Below, in pieces: positions 31,711-39,697 of a DNA stretch of 39,697 nt. The notes beneath the pieces are model-generated. The model did not search any database. It worked only from the letters and a program-made list of their open reading frames with translations, and had not been told where the DNA came from. How positions within the stretch are numbered: the stretch's first letter is position 1; each line of letters begins with the position of its first letter. The translations under genes and the position numbers were made by a program. The stretch is from Sphaerochaeta sp. (GTDB lineage: Bacteria > Spirochaetota > Spirochaetia > Sphaerochaetales > Sphaerochaetaceae), in contig JAEINL010000034.1 in NCBI GenBank assembly GCA_016342655.1, forward strand, positions 1 through 39,697, read 5' to 3'.

Positions 31711-34700
31711 TCATGCATCATCACTATTCCACCACTCTTCGCTTCCACAGCGGCGAAGGTAGGTCACACAACCGCGAACAGGTTTTTCATAGATCCTCTT
31801 ACTTGCCTGCATATACAGATGGAGCTGGGCCTTATGCCTTTCTGGCATCCTATACCGGTCAGTCTTGAAGTCTATGATGAGAATCTCGTCACAAGTATCA
31901 ATGAGCAAGTCAATGGAACCTTCCACCACCACGTCCCTTCCGTCATGAAAAACAGAGGAAAAGAACTTCACCTCACATCGAGGGACATTGCCCTGTACAT
32001 ACTTTTTGTAGATAGTACTCTCCAAGAAGTTGTTGCACAACACAAGGGCATCAGAGACCAATACCTTACGCTGCCTAGCTGTTAGTAGGAGAAACAATCG
32101 CTTTGGCATGAGGGCATACTCATCCTCTGGCACCTGTTTCAGTATCATGGCCTCACACAGACCATGCACAAAGGTCCCGAAGTCTGCTGTGACCGAGAAG
32201 GCCTCCTGCTTTACCTCTTCAAGTATGTCATCACTGGCAAAGAGGGGGAGCTGTTCCCCAAGAGAAAGCTCATGGTCTCTCTCTTTCTCAGCATATAAGG
32301 CGGTGACCGCATAACGAAGAGGACGAAGATCGGCTTCCTTCGCAGACGATCCATACCAACGTGCGGCTTGCTGCATAGAGATCATCCCATCATCAGCTAG
32401 TTTGTTATAGAGCGAATGCTCTGCGATATCCTTTATGGCATAAGAACGCACCATCCCATCCTGAAGCACGGGATCTTCGATATCGATGCCAAGGGCATGG
32501 CAACACATCAGCAGGTGGTTAGTGTCAGGCTTGTCTCCTGTGGTATTCCGATTGGAATTGGTGAAGCACCCGCTTATGACCAGGTGTGTCTCTGCCCGGG
32601 TAAGGGCAACATAGAGTAATCGCTTCAATTCTGCCAGTTCAAACAGCTTTTCATCCTCTTCTGCAAAGAGAAGTCCTGCACTTTTGGCTTCTTCGGTCTT
32701 CGTCTGGGTGACATGATAGGCACTGGACATGAAGAACGGTAACATCTCCTCCCCGAAGGGCATGATGTTGCTACCAGGACCCCCTCCCACACTACCACTG
32801 TTGCCCAGAAATACGATGGGAAACTCCAAGCCCTTGGACTTGTGCACTGTCATGATCTGGACCCCTTCACCCTTTTCCTTGAGGAGGTCAAGGTCATCTA
32901 GGCGCTCATTCTTCCCAAGGTTTTCACGGATGAAGTCCATAAATTGGCTGAGACTCATCCCCTGCCCTTCCTTGATCTGTGCCAACCGATGGAAAAAAGA
33001 AAAGTGCTCCAGATACATCTGGTACTCTGGCTTTGATGCCAACGAAAGATAATACCCACTTTCGTACCACAAGAACTGCACTATCTCACTGAGGGTTCCT
33101 GTCTGCACTTTCTTTTGCAGATGGGAAAAGAAAGAGGAGCATCCTCCATACCGAATGAGATCTTCCTCACCTAAGGAGGGTCCCTCTGTAAAGGGTTGGG
33201 AACAGGTAGCGTAATAGGTAAGGGCCGCATACACCCCCTCATCAGAGATGTTACAGAAGGGGGAACGCAAGGCACTCATGTAGGAAAGCTTGTCGCTTGG
33301 ATAGAGGGTCAGCTGCAATAGTGCGTAGATATCATTGGCTGGAGCCTCCAGCATAAGTGATCGTGCTGCCTGCAGGGTATACGGGATGGAGTACTTTCTA
33401 AAGGCCTTCTCAAAGCTCAGTTGATTGCCTGTAGTACGCATTAAAAGCGCCATATCACTAGGATTTGGTCTTCTGGGGCCATCATCAGAGGGAATGAGGT
33501 ACTCGTCTGTGGTGAACATGCGCACCATCAGAAGGGCAACAGCTACGGCTTCTGCATCGGAAGAGGCTGCATTTTCCGCCTCTTCGTCCAGATCTTGCGT
33601 TTCTTCCTCTCCCTCTTGTCCTTGATCTTTACCCTTCTTCACAAACGGCTTAACCAACAACGAGAAGGTTGGCTCTATACCTTCTGTTGGCTTTCTACAG
33701 CCCAAGGAGGTGAAGTCAGCCTCATAGGGCTCTCCCCTATTGGCCATAACCTGGGGGAATATCCTGTTATACAGTTCTATGAGGGAGGGTTCACTACGAT
33801 AGTTCGTATCCAAGTTGAAGGCCATCCCCCCAACTTTCCCAAGCTCTTCACCGAGGTGTTTGAAAACGCGCACATCCGCACCCCGAAAACGATAGATGGA
33901 TTGCTTCTCGTCCCCGACAAAGAAGAGCTTGTCACAGGTGAGTGAGGAGGGAAGAGGAATACCCTCACTGGTTTCCTCTTCCTTTTCGGAAAGCAAGTAC
34001 AGAAGCTCTTTCTGTTGCTCGTTATTGTCCTGGAACTCGTCGATCATGATGTAGCGAAACTTGTTCTTAAAGTAGGAACGCAAGACACTATTGTTCTTGA
34101 GAATCTCCACAGCAAGGGATGATACATCGCTGAAGGTAAGGATGCCTGTCTTTCGCTTCTCTCTCTGGTAGGCCTCAGCATACTCACGGACAAAGGCTAC
34201 CACACGAGCGAGCTGGTCTTGGTGCAACAGCACCGAAAGGGCTACACAGAGCTTGCTTCGCAGACTCCGGAACTCCTCGGTGGTCTCACGGAGGAATGCA
34301 AAGTCCTCCCCCTTTCCTGCCCCTGGCTTTCTGAAGAAGAAGTTGCTGCTTGCAAGCAGGTCGAACAGCCCCTCTTCGTCCAAGCCCTCGCCTATCTGCC
34401 CAAGCAACGTACGGGCAATGGTACGAACCGTCAACATGGTCTTTGGAGCCTCACCGAAGGAAGCGTAACGTTCCAGCAAGGTGGAGAAACTGGCGAGTAG
34501 GTCATAGTATCGTTCCCGCACAGTATCGATCAACATATCAGAGAGGTTCTCATCAACCTTCCTAGGAAGGTAGTACTGTTGGCTGACAAGCTGTACCAGC
34601 ATATTCTCTATCAGGTTGTCAGGGGTGTAGAGCTCAGCGAGGATCTTCGCCCCCTCACTGAAGACGCGCTCTTCCATCAGTGCATTTGCACAGCGGATGG

Positions 34701-35112
34701 CACTCTTCTTGTTCTGGTCATCGTCAATGGCAAAATCACTGGCTATACCATAGGAGGTGCTGTCGCACCGTACGATGGTGGAACAGAAACTGTCCAGGGT
34801 GGCGATAGTGGCATCAGGGAACTTGGCGAGCTGTAGCGCAATGTGAGGATCATCCTTGAAACTTAGCAACTGGCGGTGAATGCGTTCTCGCATCTCCCTT
34901 GCCGCCTTGCGGGTAAAGGTAAGGGTCAGTATCTGGTCGCAGTTGGCCTTATCCTCCAAGACGAGCCTCATAAAACGGTAGGACAGGACTGTGGTCTTAC
35001 CCGAACCTGCCCCTGCCGATACGACACAGTTCTGGTCACAGAATACTGCCTTGAGCTGGTTCTCATCCAACTGAGTGTTGTTCTTCTTCAAAACCTCTTC
35101 AAAGCTAATCAT
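31711..35112 (-). CDS. addA: AddA-type helicase-nuclease (UvrD family)
   Basis: The protein has 1133 residues from ATG 35112, which overlaps the addB stop by ATGA and has AAGGAGG about ten bases before it. It is a UvrD/Rep superfamily 1 helicase: Walker A SAGAGSGKTT (about 33-42), Walker B with IMIDEFQDNNEQQ, the FVGDEKQSIYRFRGAD motif III region, and VQIMTVHKSKGLEFPIVFLG near the C-terminal helicase core. A RecB-type nuclease domain ends it (VEGSIDLLIDTCDEILIIDFKTD, about 1070-1092). With AddB it processes double-strand breaks for RecA-dependent repair and degrades foreign linear DNA. It is longer in its acidic insert (about 500-530) than I would expect. Confidence 0.9.
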   Translation of the reverse strand: MISFEEVLKKNNTQLDENQLKAVFCDQNCVVSAGAGSGKTTVLSYRFMRLVLEDKANCDQILTLTFTRKAAREMRERIHRQLLSFKDDPHIALQLAKFPDATIATLDSFCSTIVRCDSTSYGIASDFAIDDDQNKKSAIRCANALMEERVFSEGAKILAELYTPDNLIENMLVQLVSQQYYLPRKVDENLSDMLIDTVRERYYDLLASFSTLLERYASFGEAPKTMLTVRTIARTLLGQIGEGLDEEGLFDLLASSNFFFRKPGAGKGEDFAFLRETTEEFRSLRSKLCVALSVLLHQDQLARVVAFVREYAEAYQREKRKTGILTFSDVSSLAVEILKNNSVLRSYFKNKFRYIMIDEFQDNNEQQKELLYLLSEKEEETSEGIPLPSSLTCDKLFFVGDEKQSIYRFRGADVRVFKHLGEELGKVGGMAFNLDTNYRSEPSLIELYNRIFPQVMANRGEPYEADFTSLGCRKPTEGIEPTFSLLVKPFVKKGKDQGQEGEEETQDLDEEAENAASSDAEAVAVALLMVRMFTTDEYLIPSDDGPRRPNPSDMALLMRTTGNQLSFEKAFRKYSIPYTLQAARSLMLEAPANDIYALLQLTLYPSDKLSYMSALRSPFCNISDEGVYAALTYYATCSQPFTEGPSLGEEDLIRYGGCSSFFSHLQKKVQTGTLSEIVQFLWYESGYYLSLASKPEYQMYLEHFSFFHRLAQIKEGQGMSLSQFMDFIRENLGKNERLDDLDLLKEKGEGVQIMTVHKSKGLEFPIVFLGNSGSVGGGPGSNIMPFGEEMLPFFMSSAYHVTQTKTEEAKSAGLLFAEEDEKLFELAELKRLLYVALTRAETHLVISGCFTNSNRNTTGDKPDTNHLLMCCHALGIDIEDPVLQDGMVRSYAIKDIAEHSLYNKLADDGMISMQQAARWYGSSAKEADLRPLRYAVTALYAEKERDHELSLGEQLPLFASDDILEEVKQEAFSVTADFGTFVHGLCEAMILKQVPEDEYALMPKRLFLLLTARQRKVLVSDALVLCNNFLESTIYKKYVQGNVPRCEVKFFSSVFHDGRDVVVEGSIDLLIDTCDEILIIDFKTDRYRMPERHKAQLHLYMQASKRIYEKPVRGCVTYLRRCGSEEWWNSDDA

Positions 35113-37733
35113 CGGGTTGCAAACCTCCTTCTGCAGATCGGACGGTAGATGCATCCCTTGCAGCTCTCCTTGGAAGGAGTTGCCTCAAGATGCCCCCCCC
35201 CTATCGCGAAGGCCATCTTTTGGAATACATCCTCTAAGGCCTTATCACAGTAATCCATACTGAAGGTCTGTCCCCTATCCCAGATAGCACTGTAGGTGCC
35301 ATCTTTGATACTGAAGTAGGAGGCATTCACCACATCAGCTTGTAAGGTCTCTCCCACCAGTTTCCTGTACAGGGGAAGCTGGTACGAGGGTATCTTGTCC
35401 TTGATCTTGGTAAAGGGAGCCTGGCCCTTCTTGTAGTCAATCACTGCATAGAGCTTCCCCTCGGGGGGATCGAGACAGATGATGCGATCAATCCTACCCT
35501 CTAGGGAAAACAGCTCGTTTACATAGGAGAGTTTCTTCTCGAAGAAAATCGAACGGGTATGCGCGAAGAGCTTCTCTTCCGCCTCCAATATCGATGTGCA
35601 TCGCTCTCTGAACTCATAGATTATCCAAGCCCGGGTAGGAGGATTAGGCCCTCTTTCTCCGAAGTATTCAACAAGCTTGTGGTCAAACAGGCCGAGTAAC
35701 ACCAGGCGGTACTCTTCCTTCTTGTTTGGAGAGAAGTATTCAATTTCCCTAAAGAAGGCCTCATAGACAGAGTGCAGGAACGACCCTATAAGACGATGGT
35801 CTACACTCATCACCTGATACTCTGCCTGTTCAACCTCAAACAGGTACTTGCAGAGCCAGGCATAGGGGCATCGCACAAAGGTATCAAGAGCAGTCGGTGA
35901 AAGATGGATACGGGTCTTGCCCTCAACCTCATGCTTCAGCAGGGGGACCCATTCCAAGGGGATGGGCTTTCTGGCAAAGTCGCTTCGCCTGGGTGAAAGG
36001 GAGGTGTGGATTGCCTTGGCAAACCACCTCATCTGGCGATCGGTTGCTTGTGAGAGAGGAACCTCTCCTCTCCATATCTTACTTTCTCCTATAAAAGGAT
36101 CATGGGCTTCAATAGTCCCTTCTCGCTTCCCTGTTATCAGATTCTGCTCCAAGAAGTATGTAGGTGGCAGGGCCTCACCTTCGTAGCTACTGCTGTGGTA
36201 GGAGAGATAGAGTTCCCCCTCAGCCATAAGGGCTGCCTGCAGGGTAGCTACCGTTGTGTCCTCCTCCCTGCGGTCCTTGGTCTCTACTGTCTGGGGTAAC
36301 AGGGATAAAGGTTGTTCGAGACATCTCGAGCCCGCATGGTCAAGGGCAAGGATGAAGTGGTGACTAGCCTCCAGTGGTGCAGTCAGAGGCCAGGGGTAGA
36401 CCTGTATACCCCCTTCCTGCATCTGGGGGACATAGAGCTTGGTATCGAGAAACTCAAGGAAGAAGCTGAAGACTGAGGGGTGGGAGACGATGGAGACCGA
36501 GGCCATCGCAGCCTTGATGCTCTCCATGGCATCGAGACAGAAGGAGTAGACATCCTCACCTTGAGTGCCGGTCCATTGGGTGTCGATGAAGTAGGTATCC
36601 TGAAAGTGGTTAAGCTTTTTTCTGAGCTCTTCGATGTTCTTTGATGTGCATATACCTACAATGCTTTCTTTGAAAGCCTTATACCAGGCTATCAAGGAGG
36701 TGTTCCGTAGCTGCTCAGTCCATTGGTCAGATCCCCATAGGGATCCCTGGGCAACCGCCCTATCGACCGCGACTGCAAGGAGTTTGCGCTGTGTCTCAAG
36801 ATCCCTCCAAGGAAAACCTATGTCCAGTAGGAGAGCTTTCATACTCTCCAGGCTAAAGCGTTCTTCATAGACCTCCTTGAGGCGGGAGAAGAATCTCCCA
36901 CTGGGATAGAGCAGGGGGGACTTTCCTTGCCGTATGACCAAGGGTATGTCGTACAGCCATGCTTCCTGCTCAAGGGAAGCGAGCATGGAGAAAGGAGACG
37001 CGCATCCGATGAGGATGTCCCGGGTTGCGACGCCCTCATCAAGGAGATGACGAATTCTCCGTAATGTTGTGCATATCTCTTCAACATGGTTGTCAAAGAC
37101 TTCAAGATGGGCCGGAGAACCCATTGCATTCGGGATAGGCTTAAGGGTAATCCAGGAGGGAGATCCCAAACTCTCAACAAGACTATCGAGACCTGGGATA
37201 AGGGAGGGAAAAAGGATGCAGTACTTCTTGGAGAATATCCCTTCATCGGCAAACTGCAGGGAGGGCTGTTCATACCCTGGCTCAAAAAGCTTATGGGAAG
37301 AGAGGAACGCCTCATATTGCTGATAGAGAATCGTAACATCCTGTTGCATAGGACGGCTCATGAGGGCGAGCACCTCTTCGTCCAAAGCCTGCCCAAGGTG
37401 GGGAAGCAAGGAAGCGAGATACTTGCTGAACCTTCCGTTGGATTCAGGAAAGCTTGGGTTTATGAAATACGAGAGACCATGAGGCGTCTCAAGCAAGGTC
37501 CGGGCAAATAGCTGACGTATGAGGGTATTTGCTGGCTGTTCTTCTGCATGCTTGGGCAGGAACTGGAACCTGAACACATCAAAGGAGATGGCTTGTTCTG
37601 CCAATATGGCCTTATGCTTGCCATGGAGGGCATAGTCTGCCAAGTAACTTCTCGCTGCCACTTCTGTGGGGAAGACACAGATGTAGCCCTCTTCAAAAGC
37701 AGTATGTACATAGGTTCGTTTTGTCTGTTCCAT
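35109..37733 (-). CDS. addB: AddB/RexB-type nuclease subunit
   Basis: About 874 residues from ATG 37733; an in-frame ATG at 37772 overlaps the divergent CPBP gene start, so the inner start is preferred. The C-terminal PD-(D/E)xK nuclease is clear: HLSPTALDTFVRCPYAWLCKYLFE, LEGRIDRIICLD, YAVIDYKKG and QLPLYRKLV. Cysteines in VRCPYAWLC and the final CKGCIYRPIC fit the AddB iron-sulfur staple. The N-terminal region (about 10-40) shows no evident Walker A motif, unlike classic AddB, so this resembles RexB-like proteins. It is translationally coupled to addA. A TATACT box lies eight bases before the ATG, again suggesting a very short leader. Confidence 0.85.
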   Translation of the reverse strand: MEQTKRTYVHTAFEEGYICVFPTEVAARSYLADYALHGKHKAILAEQAISFDVFRFQFLPKHAEEQPANTLIRQLFARTLLETPHGLSYFINPSFPESNGRFSKYLASLLPHLGQALDEEVLALMSRPMQQDVTILYQQYEAFLSSHKLFEPGYEQPSLQFADEGIFSKKYCILFPSLIPGLDSLVESLGSPSWITLKPIPNAMGSPAHLEVFDNHVEEICTTLRRIRHLLDEGVATRDILIGCASPFSMLASLEQEAWLYDIPLVIRQGKSPLLYPSGRFFSRLKEVYEERFSLESMKALLLDIGFPWRDLETQRKLLAVAVDRAVAQGSLWGSDQWTEQLRNTSLIAWYKAFKESIVGICTSKNIEELRKKLNHFQDTYFIDTQWTGTQGEDVYSFCLDAMESIKAAMASVSIVSHPSVFSFFLEFLDTKLYVPQMQEGGIQVYPWPLTAPLEASHHFILALDHAGSRCLEQPLSLLPQTVETKDRREEDTTVATLQAALMAEGELYLSYHSSSYEGEALPPTYFLEQNLITGKREGTIEAHDPFIGESKIWRGEVPLSQATDRQMRWFAKAIHTSLSPRRSDFARKPIPLEWVPLLKHEVEGKTRIHLSPTALDTFVRCPYAWLCKYLFEVEQAEYQVMSVDHRLIGSFLHSVYEAFFREIEYFSPNKKEEYRLVLLGLFDHKLVEYFGERGPNPPTRAWIIYEFRERCTSILEAEEKLFAHTRSIFFEKKLSYVNELFSLEGRIDRIICLDPPEGKLYAVIDYKKGQAPFTKIKDKIPSYQLPLYRKLVGETLQADVVNASYFSIKDGTYSAIWDRGQTFSMDYCDKALEDVFQKMAFAIGGGHLEATPSKESCKGCIYRPICRRRFATR

Positions 37734-37776
37734 ACATTGCAGTATACCACGAATCTGTGTACCATTACTCATGGTT

Positions 37777-38655
37777 ATGCCAGATCAGGATGAAAAATAC
37801 ATTCAGACGAAAACAAGACACTTTGAGCCTCTTGCAGGAGCCCTCTCTGTTTTGCTGAGTGTCTATATCTGGTTGAACCTCGGACCGGTGCTTGCCTATC
37901 AATTCACCAAGGTGACAATGGCAGATGAGATACTCCATGCCTATCTGGTTGCAAACATACCGTTCTTTGCGATGGCATTCGGCCTGTACCTATCGATGCG
38001 CTTCCTGATGCGCACCACTGTCAAACACCTCATAACTGACAGGAAGAGCATCGACTGGATCCTCATGCTCTATAGCGGGGCCGCCTACCTAGCAGTAGCC
38101 GCACTCTTTACGCTAACCCACGCCTTACTGCAACCTGAGCAGTTCCAGCTTTACAGCGGAGATGTACAGGATCTCTTGGGAATGGTCCCCCTCGTACTCA
38201 TCATCACCCCGATCCAGACTACCAGCGAAGAGTTCCTGATGCGCGCCATACCGTCAAGACTCTTTAAGAAAGGAAAGCTTGTCACGAATACCAGGAGCAT
38301 CCTCCTAGTCAGCCTCTTCACAGCCTTGCTCTTCACCCTGCCCCACCTGTCCAATCAGGAGATGGCACATGCAAGCCAAAAGACAGCGGTCATCTTCTAT
38401 TACGCCCTTTTCGGCTTTGGGGCAACCTTCATCAGCCTGAAGACCAAGGGCTTTGAACCCTCCATAGGCATCCATGCAGCGAATAACCTCTACATAGCCC
38501 TTATCTGCAACTACACCAACTCATCCCTGCCTTCCAGGCCCCTGGTCCTATCAACAGCCTCGGTAGGCACGTTCTGGGATGTTTTTCAGCTCTTGTTGGG
38601 ACTTGGCGCTGTTATTTTGGTTTTAGGTAGAATGAAAGCATTCAAAAACAAGTAG
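37777..38655 (+). CDS. CPBP family intramembrane metalloprotease
   Basis: About 292 residues from ATG 37777 (ATG 37771 is two codons upstream). It has about eight hydrophobic segments. The three CPBP (Abi/CAAX) motifs are present: SEEFLMRAIP (Glu-Glu-x3-Arg, about 151-160), LLFTLPHLSN (about 187-196) and IGIHAANNLY (about 230-239). These bind zinc in the membrane. Bacterial members cleave membrane peptides, provide bacteriocin self-immunity or have unknown roles. It is divergent from addB with only a 43-bp gap between likely starts. No peptide precursor was found next to it. Confidence 0.85.
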   Translation: MPDQDEKYIQTKTRHFEPLAGALSVLLSVYIWLNLGPVLAYQFTKVTMADEILHAYLVANIPFFAMAFGLYLSMRFLMRTTVKHLITDRKSIDWILMLYSGAAYLAVAALFTLTHALLQPEQFQLYSGDVQDLLGMVPLVLIITPIQTTSEEFLMRAIPSRLFKKGKLVTNTRSILLVSLFTALLFTLPHLSNQEMAHASQKTAVIFYYALFGFGATFISLKTKGFEPSIGIHAANNLYIALICNYTNSSLPSRPLVLSTASVGTFWDVFQLLLGLGAVILVLGRMKAFKNK

Positions 38656-38728
38656 TCTGACAACCATTTGAAGAGCAATTTTGCGGCTTTCAATGGAAAA
38701 AGTACGATTTATAGTTTCCCCCTGTACT

Positions 38729-39235
38729 CTATGTGTCAGAATTTTCTGGAGGAATTTGGTGTGTTACAATCGTAAGATTTGATTGTTGGACTAGCTTGTT
38801 GATATTGATTAACGGAATTATCACACTTCCAAATCCAGCATTGGCAAAAGTAGAAGAGATGATGCTTCGCAAATAACCTAATAATATTGATGGAATGGTT
38901 TCTTTGACCATATGCTCTTCAAGCTCTTCTTGTAACGTACCTACTCTTTTGAAAATGCCAGCTATCCCGAACTCTCCCGTAGCAATTTCACGACCTTCTT
39001 TTTCTGTTGATAATAATCCTACTCGTATATCCAAACCACCAACATATTCAACTTTGTCATGCATGTAGATAAATTTTTGAGGTGTGCGAATTTTTATTCC
39101 CAACTGAAATCTATCTGAATCGATACTTTCTTTGCATTGCAACACACCTAAAGAGCTTTCTACAGAAAATTTTATAGTATCAACTTTATATGAAAGTAAT
39201 TGAAAGTCAGCAGTTACGCTATTCTTGTCATCCAT
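38729..39235 (-). CDS. SecB-like chaperone
   Basis: The 168-residue protein resembles SecB and the SecB-like chaperones of toxin-antitoxin modules. The segment ATGEFGIAGIFKRVGTL (about 86-102) matches the SecB beta-sheet core, and IPSILLGYLRSIISSTFANAGFGSVIIP (about 113-140) matches the helix and hairpin ending in PLININ. Standard SecB proteins bind unfolded preproteins; solitary copies often serve a specific antitoxin or defence protein. It overlaps the upstream 125-130-residue gene by 22 bp, so the two are coupled. The DNA is AT-rich relative to addBA, suggesting separate acquisition. Confidence 0.7.
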   Translation of the reverse strand: MDDKNSVTADFQLLSYKVDTIKFSVESSLGVLQCKESIDSDRFQLGIKIRTPQKFIYMHDKVEYVGGLDIRVGLLSTEKEGREIATGEFGIAGIFKRVGTLQEELEEHMVKETIPSILLGYLRSIISSTFANAGFGSVIIPLININKLVQQSNLTIVTHQIPPENSDT

Positions 39236-39591
39236 GAGCTTGGACCTTCTTCTAAAATGATATTACATGAGATTTCATCATCTTGTTCCCTTGTATTGAG
39301 CCATTGGAAATCAAAATTTTTATAGTAGATTTTACTATCTTCATCCTTATAGTTGATAGAAACCAAGCAATCACTTACATAATTGGTAATTGTTTCAATC
39401 TGCTCCACATGTTCAACTGACTCAAGCTCAAAGGATAGATCCAAATCACAGGTGCCCATATCTTTCAACAAATGAGCAAATTCTCCATCATATGATCCTT
39501 GCAACTCACTAAAGAATTTTTCATCTGACCATTGAGACAACATTTCAAATACTGCATCAACTGCAGCTTCCATTTTTGGTGAATTATCCAA
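39214..39591 (-). CDS. Unrecognised acidic protein paired with SecB-like gene
   Basis: I do not recognise this protein. It has about 125 residues and is strongly acidic, with DEKFFSELQGSYDGEF and EQDDEISCNIILEEGP. It has no membrane segment or catalytic motif. The ATG at 39606 is followed at once by GGAGGAG, which looks like a ribosome site for the TTG at 39591 six bases on; I therefore favour the TTG start, though the ATG start (130 residues) is possible. It overlaps the SecB-like gene by 22 bp and is probably its functional partner, either a client or an antitoxin-like protein. No helix-turn-helix or RNase fold is apparent. Confidence 0.55.
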   Translation of the reverse strand: MDNSPKMEAAVDAVFEMLSQWSDEKFFSELQGSYDGEFAHLLKDMGTCDLDLSFELESVEHVEQIETITNYVSDCLVSINYKDEDSKIYYKNFDFQWLNTREQDDEISCNIILEEGPSSWMTRIA

Positions 39592-39697
39592 TATCGTCTC
39601 CTCCATATAGTTTCATTCTAATTATCTATAGTTCCCACCCCATTTTCGTACCACAGGCAATATGTCTCTTAATACTGGATGGAAACAGGACTTTCTA
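39592..39697 (-). promoter_or_regulatory. Upstream region of the SecB-like pair, at window edge
   Basis: The minus strand carries GGAGGAG at about 39597-39603 and an AT-rich TATAGATAAT string near 39621-39630 that could be a -10 box. Nothing else is seen before the window ends. Confidence 0.35.

Noticed and set aside
1..39697. CRISPR arrays, tRNA and rRNA genes
   Set aside because: No regularly spaced repeats and no recognisable tRNA or rRNA sequence were seen on reading; a covariance-model scan was not possible.

Overview
The window looks like the chromosome of a fermentative spirochaete, most likely Sphaerochaeta or a relative. This is an inference from gene content and mid-range base composition: CUT1-type sugar transporters without their own ATPase, rhamnose and fucose catabolic genes, an AddAB nuclease and an AbiE toxin-antitoxin pair. 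No rRNA, tRNA or CRISPR array was recognised.

Region 1 (about 0.2-13.8 kb) lies on the minus strand. Reading 5' to 3' it holds a broken RbsC-type sugar permease, an L-rhamnose mutarotase, a DeoR-type repressor, the E2, E3 and fused E1 subunits of a pyruvate/acetoin-dehydrogenase-like complex, a PHP-domain protein, an SDR and a zinc alcohol dehydrogenase of the sorbitol-6-phosphate/sorbose-1-phosphate type, a rhamnulokinase, and, after a highly structured gap, a LacI repressor. From deoR to the kinase the genes are only 2-27 bp apart and look co-transcribed. A 2-oxoacid-dehydrogenase-like complex inside a deoxysugar operon is the most interesting feature here and may mark an undescribed route.

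Region 2 (13.8-15.85 kb) is an insertion sequence with 15-bp terminal inverted repeats and a 6-bp flanking direct repeat. It sits between the truncated permease and a 113-bp inverted, decayed copy of the rhaA/araC control region found at 25.7 kb. This points to a deletion or rearrangement in a former rhamnose transport locus.

Region 3 (15.85-21.7 kb, plus strand) encodes a sugar ABC importer (binding protein and two permeases) and a cytoplasmic GH78 alpha-L-rhamnosidase. It is followed at 21.8-23.1 kb by two decayed genes: a UroD-family protein with two in-frame TAG codons and the tail of a YesM-like histidine kinase.

Region 4 (23.3-29.0 kb) holds an L-rhamnose aldolase and isomerase transcribed away from an AraC regulator, then an L-fucose mutarotase transcribed away from L-fucose isomerase. 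Together regions 1, 3 and 4 would import rhamnosides, release L-rhamnose inside the cell, equilibrate its anomers, isomerise, phosphorylate and cleave it. Fucose enters at the isomerase step.

Region 5 (29.1-39.7 kb) is housekeeping and accessory: an AbiEi/AbiEii pair, an addB-addA operon followed by a YiaK-type dehydrogenase, a CPBP membrane protease, and at the right edge a SecB-like protein paired with an unrecognised 130-residue protein.
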